A stretch of 9,780 nt of DNA from Candidatus Aminicenantota bacterium. Its GTDB lineage: Bacteria > Acidobacteriota > Aminicenantia > Aminicenantales > UBA8522. The DNA lies in contig JAFGRZ010000066.1 of the NCBI GenBank assembly GCA_016934895.1, forward strand, positions 1 to 9,780, read 5' to 3'. The notes under the pieces are model-generated. The model worked only from the letters and a program-made list of their open reading frames with translations. It did not search any database and was not told the DNA's origin. Position 1 is the first letter of the stretch, and every line of letters starts with the position of its first letter. Shown piece after piece: positions 6,630-9,780 of this stretch. The position numbers and the translations under genes are program-made.

Positions 6630-6952
6630 TCGATCGTATCATCGAAGTCGAGATTTACGGTCAGAAATACCGTATCCGAGTCAGAGGAGAAGAGGATGAG
6701 AAATATATAAATCATCTGACTTCTTACGTTGATCAGAAAATGCACGAAGTCGCGGTCAAATCGAAGTCGGCGGATATGCTGAAAATCGCCGTGCTCGCGG
6801 CCATGAACATCGCCGACGAATATTTCCTCAGCCAGAAGAAGCTGGATCAACTGAATGAAGTCATCGGGCAGATGGAGAGTGAGATCGGGAGCTTGGACGC
6901 CCATCTTTTTAAGCAGGATAAGGATTATGACGATTTGGAGAAAACCCCATAG
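6626..6952 (+). CDS. zapA: Cell division protein ZapA
   Basis: Cytosolic protein that cross-links FtsZ filaments and stabilises the division ring. It has 108 residues, as expected. The N-terminal globular part has the family pattern VEIYGQKYRIRVRGEEDEKY (8-27), followed by LTSYVDQKMHEV. The helical part has MLKIAVLAAMNIADEYF (51-67), the most conserved ZapA segment, and then a C-terminal coiled coil (about 68-95) for dimerisation. The ATG overlaps the stop of the ZapB-like gene (ATGA) and has no clear SD, so the two are probably made in linked amounts. It is the last gene of the gapless run that begins at thrS; a 118-base gap follows. Confidence 0.95.
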   Translation: MIDRIIEVEIYGQKYRIRVRGEEDEKYINHLTSYVDQKMHEVAVKSKSADMLKIAVLAAMNIADEYFLSQKKLDQLNEVIGQMESEIGSLDAHLFKQDKDYDDLEKTP

Positions 6953-7070
6953 AACGGCCGAGATTCGGAAACCGGCCGCGATCGCTTTTTGGGATGTCCG
7001 TTTCTTCCATGTAGTTCTCTAGTCCTTCCCCCGTTTCCTCTCTTTCGCCCCTCCTCGAAGGAGGTAGAAC
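6953..7070 (+). other. zapA-rny intergenic region, pyrimidine-rich rny leader
   Basis: This is the longest non-coding stretch here. Just after zapA, CGGCCG at 6955-6960 can pair with CGGCCG at 6973-6978 (12-base loop). A TTTTT run follows at 6986-6990 but is separated from the stem by seven bases, so it is a poor intrinsic terminator. The octamer palindrome GCGATCGC sits at 6978-6985. From about 7014 to 7055 the + strand is almost all C and T. A weak promoter-like pair (TTGGGA 6989-6994, TAGTTC 7012-7017, 17-base spacing) matches the sigma-70 consensus poorly. In some bacteria 6S RNA lies next to zapA, but this gap is too short for one. The rny SD hairpin is listed separately. Confidence 0.5.
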
Positions 7071-7073
7071 GTG
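7050..7073 (+). promoter_or_regulatory. Hairpin sequestering the rny Shine-Dalgarno, with GTG start
   Basis: CCTCCT at 7050-7055 and AGGAGG at 7059-7064 are exact reverse complements separated by CGA. They form a 6-bp GC-rich stem that contains the entire rny SD. The GTG start (7071-7073) lies six bases after the SD. The 5' arm copies the anti-SD core of 16S rRNA. Seen directly: the inverted repeat and its position. Inferred: lowered or conditional translation of rny. Confidence 0.65.
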
Positions 7074-8633
7074 AAATTGGAACTTATCGTCGGCGTTGCC
7101 GCTCTGGTTTTGTGGGCTCTCGCCGTCGCCCTGTATTTTCTCCGGACACGGCAGGTCAAGATGCGCTTGTTCCGGGCCCGGCAAGAGGCCGAGGCTGTGC
7201 TCGAAAAGGCCAAAGAAGAAGCGGCCCGGATCACCCAGAGAGCCCAAACCGAGGTCAAGGAGAAGTCCCGCAATTTCGAAGAGGAATTCGACCGCCAAAC
7301 CAGAGAGCGGCGGAAGAAAATCAACGAGATGGAACGGCGGCTGGTCAACAAGGAGGAGAACCTCGACCGAAGATTCCAGAATCTGGAGCGAAAAGAGAGG
7401 GAATTTTCTTCCAAGGAGCGCCGCGTCTATCAACGGGAAAAAGACCTCGACCTCAAGGAAGAAAAGATCGACGGTTTGATCAAGAAGCACACGGAGGAAT
7501 TGGAGCGTGTGGCCGGCCTCACCCAGGAGGAAGCCAAGAGCCAGCTGATCAGGAAGATCGAGGATGAGGCCCGGCTCGAAGCCGTCCAGACGGTCCGCCG
7601 GATCGAGGAAGAGACGCGGGAAAAGAGCCAAGGCATCGCTCAGGAGATCATCAGTCAGGCCATCCAGAGGTCGGCCGCCGAGCATGTCGTCGAGTCGACG
7701 GTTTCGGTCGTCGATCTCCCCTCGGAAGATATGAAGGGCCGGATCATCGGCCGGGAGGGCCGGAACATCCGGGCCCTGGAGCTGGCGACCGGCGTCGATA
7801 TTATCGTCGACGACACGCCCGAAGCGGTCATTCTCTCGAGCTTCGACCCGATCCGCAGGGAGCTGGCCCGGTTGGCCATCGAGAAGCTCGTCATCGACGG
7901 CCGGATCCATCCCGCACGGATCGAGGAGATCGTCGAAAACATCAAGGTCGAGCTGGAAAACAAGATCAAGCAGGAAGGCGAGTCGGCCATCCTTGAGCTC
8001 CGGGTTCAGAATATACATCCCGAGCTGGTCAAGCTCCTGGGCAAATTGAAATACCGGACGAGTTACGGACAGAACGTTCTCCAGCACTCCAAGGAAGTCG
8101 CCATGCTCGCCGCCCTGATGGCCAAGGAGTTGGGATTGGACACGCAAATGGCCTTGCGTGCCGGCTTGCTCCATGACATCGGGAAGGCGGTGGACAAAGA
8201 CGTGGAGGGCACTCACACCGAGCTGAGTGTCGAGCTGGTCAAGAAATACGGCGAGTCGGACAAGGTGGCCCAGGCCATCGCGTCCCATCATCGGGACATC
8301 GATTTCCCGTCCGTCGAGGCCGTGCTCATCCAGGCGGCCGACACCCTGTCGGCGGCCCGGCCGGGAGCGCGGCGGGAGCTTCTCGAAGCCTACATCAAGC
8401 GTTTGGAAAAGCTTGAAGGAATCGCCCATTCCTTCGAGGGCGTCAACAAAGCCTTCGCCCTCCAGGCGGGCCGGGAGATCCGGATCATCGTCGAGAGCCA
8501 GAAGGTCTCCGACGAGCGGGCGACCCTGGTGGCCAAGGATATCGCCCAGAAGATCAAGAACGAACTCGATTATCCCGGGCAGATCAAAGTCACGGTCATC
8601 CGGGAGATGAGGGCCGTCGAATATGCCCGATAG
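7071..8633 (+). CDS. rny: Ribonuclease Y (RNase Y)
   Basis: Membrane-anchored endoribonuclease that starts mRNA decay and processes transcripts in bacteria lacking or supplementing RNase E. It has 520 residues, as in B. subtilis. Layout: one N-terminal membrane helix (about 5-25, LIVGVAALVLWALAVALYF), a long charged coiled coil (about 30-205), a KH domain with GRIIGREGRNIRALE (223-237), then an HD domain with H339, the H368-D369 pair in LLHDIGKAVD, H406/H407 and D424, and a conserved C-terminal part ending in VTVIREMRAVEYAR. The GTG start is fixed by an SD six bases upstream, by the membrane helix and by the lack of an alternative. That SD is buried in a hairpin. The last 11 bases overlap ymdB, the usual downstream partner. 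No key residue is missing. Confidence 0.98.
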   Translation: MKLELIVGVAALVLWALAVALYFLRTRQVKMRLFRARQEAEAVLEKAKEEAARITQRAQTEVKEKSRNFEEEFDRQTRERRKKINEMERRLVNKEENLDRRFQNLERKEREFSSKERRVYQREKDLDLKEEKIDGLIKKHTEELERVAGLTQEEAKSQLIRKIEDEARLEAVQTVRRIEEETREKSQGIAQEIISQAIQRSAAEHVVESTVSVVDLPSEDMKGRIIGREGRNIRALELATGVDIIVDDTPEAVILSSFDPIRRELARLAIEKLVIDGRIHPARIEEIVENIKVELENKIKQEGESAILELRVQNIHPELVKLLGKLKYRTSYGQNVLQHSKEVAMLAALMAKELGLDTQMALRAGLLHDIGKAVDKDVEGTHTELSVELVKKYGESDKVAQAIASHHRDIDFPSVEAVLIQAADTLSAARPGARRELLEAYIKRLEKLEGIAHSFEGVNKAFALQAGREIRIIVESQKVSDERATLVAKDIAQKIKNELDYPGQIKVTVIREMRAVEYAR

Positions 8634-9423
8634 ACGGAGGGTCCTCTTCATCGGGGACATCATCGGTCAGCCGGGCCGCCGGGCGCTGAGGAAATATCTT
8701 CCTCGGATCAGGGAGAAGCACTCCCCCGATGTCGTCGTGGCCAACGCCGAGAACGCGGCCGGAGGTGTCGGCATCACCGAGGACGTGGGAGCGGAACTTC
8801 TCGGGCTGGTCGATGTCCTCACATCCGGGAATCACATCTGGGATAAGAAAGAGGCCTTGCCCTATATCGATCGCGAGCCGCGGCTTCTCCGCCCGGCCAA
8901 TTACCCCCCCCTGAATCCAGGCCGTGGCGCGTGTGTTTTTGAGAGCGCCGGGGGTTTCAAAACGGCCGTCCTGAACCTCCAGGGGCGGGTCTTCATGGAG
9001 CCGATCGACTGTCCCTTTCGGGCGGCCGAGGAGGAGGTCGAAAAACTTCGCGCCGTAACCCCCCATATCATCGTTGATTTCCACGCCGAAGCGACCTCGG
9101 AAAAGCAGGCCCTCGGTTGGCATCTCGACGGGAAGGTTTCCGCGGTCGTCGGAACCCACACCCATGTCCCGACCGCGGACGAGCGCATCCTGCCCCGCGG
9201 CACGGCCTACATCACGGACGTCGGCATGGCCGGGGGCTTTCCCTCCGTGATCGGCATCCGGCCGGAACAGGCCGTGGCCCGCTTTCTGACGGCGCGGCCG
9301 CAGCGCTTCGAGCCGGAGAAACACGGGCTCGTCTTTTGTTCCGTCTTGATCGAACTCGATGCCGCGAGCGGACGGGCCCTCTCGATCCGGCGCGAATACT
9401 TCGTCGAGGAGGCCGGCGATTAA
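8623..9423 (+). CDS. ymdB: YmdB-type metallophosphoesterase (TIGR00282 family)
   Basis: Dinuclear-metal phosphoesterase. The B. subtilis homologue hydrolyses 2',3'-cyclic nucleotides and affects biofilm and motility gene expression, and it is encoded next to rny there too. It has 266 residues (B. subtilis 264). Metal and active-site motifs are intact: FIGD (D12), NAEN (E43, N44), GNH (N70, H71), DFHAEATSEK (H154) and GTHTHV (H179, H181), then PRGTAYITDVGMAG. The ATG at 8623 lies 11 bases before the rny stop and gives an N-terminus four residues longer than B. subtilis; no clear SD, so coupling to rny is likely. An eight-C run (8904-8911) encodes Pro-Pro in frame. The TAA stop shares one base with the proposed AUU start of xseA. 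Linking a nuclease to a cyclic-phosphate enzyme suggests a role in RNA turnover, but the physiological substrate is not shown here. Confidence 0.96.
   Translation: MPDRRRVLFIGDIIGQPGRRALRKYLPRIREKHSPDVVVANAENAAGGVGITEDVGAELLGLVDVLTSGNHIWDKKEALPYIDREPRLLRPANYPPLNPGRGACVFESAGGFKTAVLNLQGRVFMEPIDCPFRAAEEEVEKLRAVTPHIIVDFHAEATSEKQALGWHLDGKVSAVVGTHTHVPTADERILPRGTAYITDVGMAGGFPSVIGIRPEQAVARFLTARPQRFEPEKHGLVFCSVLIELDAASGRALSIRREYFVEEAGD
9406..9421 (+). promoter_or_regulatory. Proposed xseA start: SD plus AUU, overlapping the ymdB stop
   Basis: GAGGAGG at 9406-9412 stands six bases (CCGGCG) before ATT at 9419-9421, in the xseA frame. The final T of ATT is the first T of the ymdB TAA stop. Layout and spacing match the infC start, and both share AGGAGGCCG. 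No ATG, GTG, TTG or CTG occurs between this ATT and the conserved XseA sequence. The only alternative is an ATG at 9359 without an SD. Caveat: the SD string also encodes Glu-Glu-Ala of YmdB, so it could be chance. Confidence 0.55.
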
Positions 9424-9780
9424 CGAGGGCCCGGCGAAACCCGACCGGATATACAAGGTCAGCGAAATCACCAGGCTGGTCAAGCTCGAGCTTGAGAATG
9501 CCTTCCCCAGTCTCTGGGTCGAGGGGGAAGTCTCCAATTTTCGAAGCTATCCCTCCGGTCATATTTATTTCACTCTGAAAGACGAGCAGTCAAACCTTCA
9601 GGCGGTGATGTGGCGGAGCCAGGTCCGGCTGATGAAGTTCGGCCTCAAGGACGGGATGAAAGTGATCTGCCGGGGCCGCTTGACCGTCTATGAGGCGCGG
9701 GGACAGTATCAGATCATCGCCGAGGTCATCGAACCCAAAGGGAAGGGAGCGCTTCAACTCGCCTTCGAGCAGCTCAAAGA
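9419..9780 (+). CDS. xseA: Exodeoxyribonuclease VII large subunit, 5' part (runs off the window)
   Basis: Subunit of exonuclease VII, which degrades single-stranded DNA from both ends into oligonucleotides and acts in repair. About 120 codons are present and the frame is open to the window edge. The visible part is the N-terminal OB-fold that binds ssDNA: YKVSEITRLVK (12-22), SLWVEGEVSNF, SGHIYFTLKD, QAVMWRSQ, GMKVICRGRLTVYEARGQYQ and then LAFEQLK. These align with E. coli XseA VSRLNQTV, VWISGEISNF and SGHWYFTLKD. The nuclease domain and long helical part lie outside. I place the start at the AUU at 9419. The alternative ATG at 9359 would overlap ymdB by 65 bases and add 20 Arg/Ser/Pro-rich residues that do not look conserved. 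xseB probably follows, as in many genomes, but is not visible. Confidence 0.93.
   Translation, partial: MNEGPAKPDRIYKVSEITRLVKLELENAFPSLWVEGEVSNFRSYPSGHIYFTLKDEQSNLQAVMWRSQVRLMKFGLKDGMKVICRGRLTVYEARGQYQIIAEVIEPKGKGALQLAFEQLK

Noticed and set aside
6955..6990. Intrinsic terminator after zapA
   Set aside because: The stem CGGCCG/CGGCCG is short with a 12-base loop, and the T run begins seven bases after it. It could cause pausing but does not meet the usual form.
6953..7070. 6S RNA (ssrS), often found beside zapA
   Set aside because: The 118-base gap is shorter than a typical 6S RNA (about 180 bases), and I see no long central-bulge hairpin.
6909..8663. A 584-codon - strand open frame opposite rny
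   Set aside because: Leu/Asp-rich sequence is what the reverse complement of a Glu/Lys/Arg coiled-coil gene gives. RNase Y on the + strand is unmistakable.

Overview
All genes in this window lie on the + strand and belong to a core, chromosomal translation cluster of a GC-rich bacterium. The order is tRNA-Val(GAC), thrS, infC, rpmI, rplT, pheS, pheT, a ZapB-like coiled-coil gene, zapA, rny, ymdB and the 5' part of xseA. Spacing is very tight: most junctions are overlaps or gaps of a few bases. There are no transposases, integrases, CRISPR arrays or phage genes. This is a housekeeping region, not an accessory island.

Organism: the proteins are plainly bacterial (bacterial-type PheRS, IF3, bL35, bL20, ZapA). 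thrS-infC-rpmI-rplT-pheS-pheT is a classic bacterial order. Its continuation into zapA-rny-ymdB-xseA, together with a short PheT, makes me lean towards Acidobacteriota or a relative such as Aminicenantes. That placement is an inference from memory and should be tested with a marker-gene tree.

Layout: bases 1-75 are a complete tRNA-Val with encoded CCA. Bases 76-158 are a short leader before thrS. Bases 159-6952 form a nearly gapless run from thrS to zapA that is probably co-transcribed. It holds two aminoacyl-tRNA synthetases, initiation factor 3, two 50S proteins and a ZapB-like/ZapA pair that would act at the FtsZ ring. Bases 6953-7070 are the only gap over 100 bases: a pyrimidine-rich leader ending in a hairpin that buries the ribosome binding site of rny. 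Bases 7071-9780 hold RNase Y, its usual neighbour YmdB (metallophosphoesterase) and the start of exonuclease VII large subunit.

The main points of interest are translational. infC starts at AUU behind a perfect Shine-Dalgarno (SD), 63 bases upstream of the first in-frame ATG. xseA appears to use a second AUU start that overlaps the ymdB stop codon. The ZapB-like gene starts at TTG inside the end of pheT. The rny SD is locked in a perfect 6-bp hairpin. PheT lacks the usual bacterial OB-fold tRNA-binding domain, and its gene carries an A-AAA-AAG slippery heptamer followed by a GC hairpin. I see no wholly new multi-gene system; the novelty is in start-codon choice and in cis-acting RNA signals.
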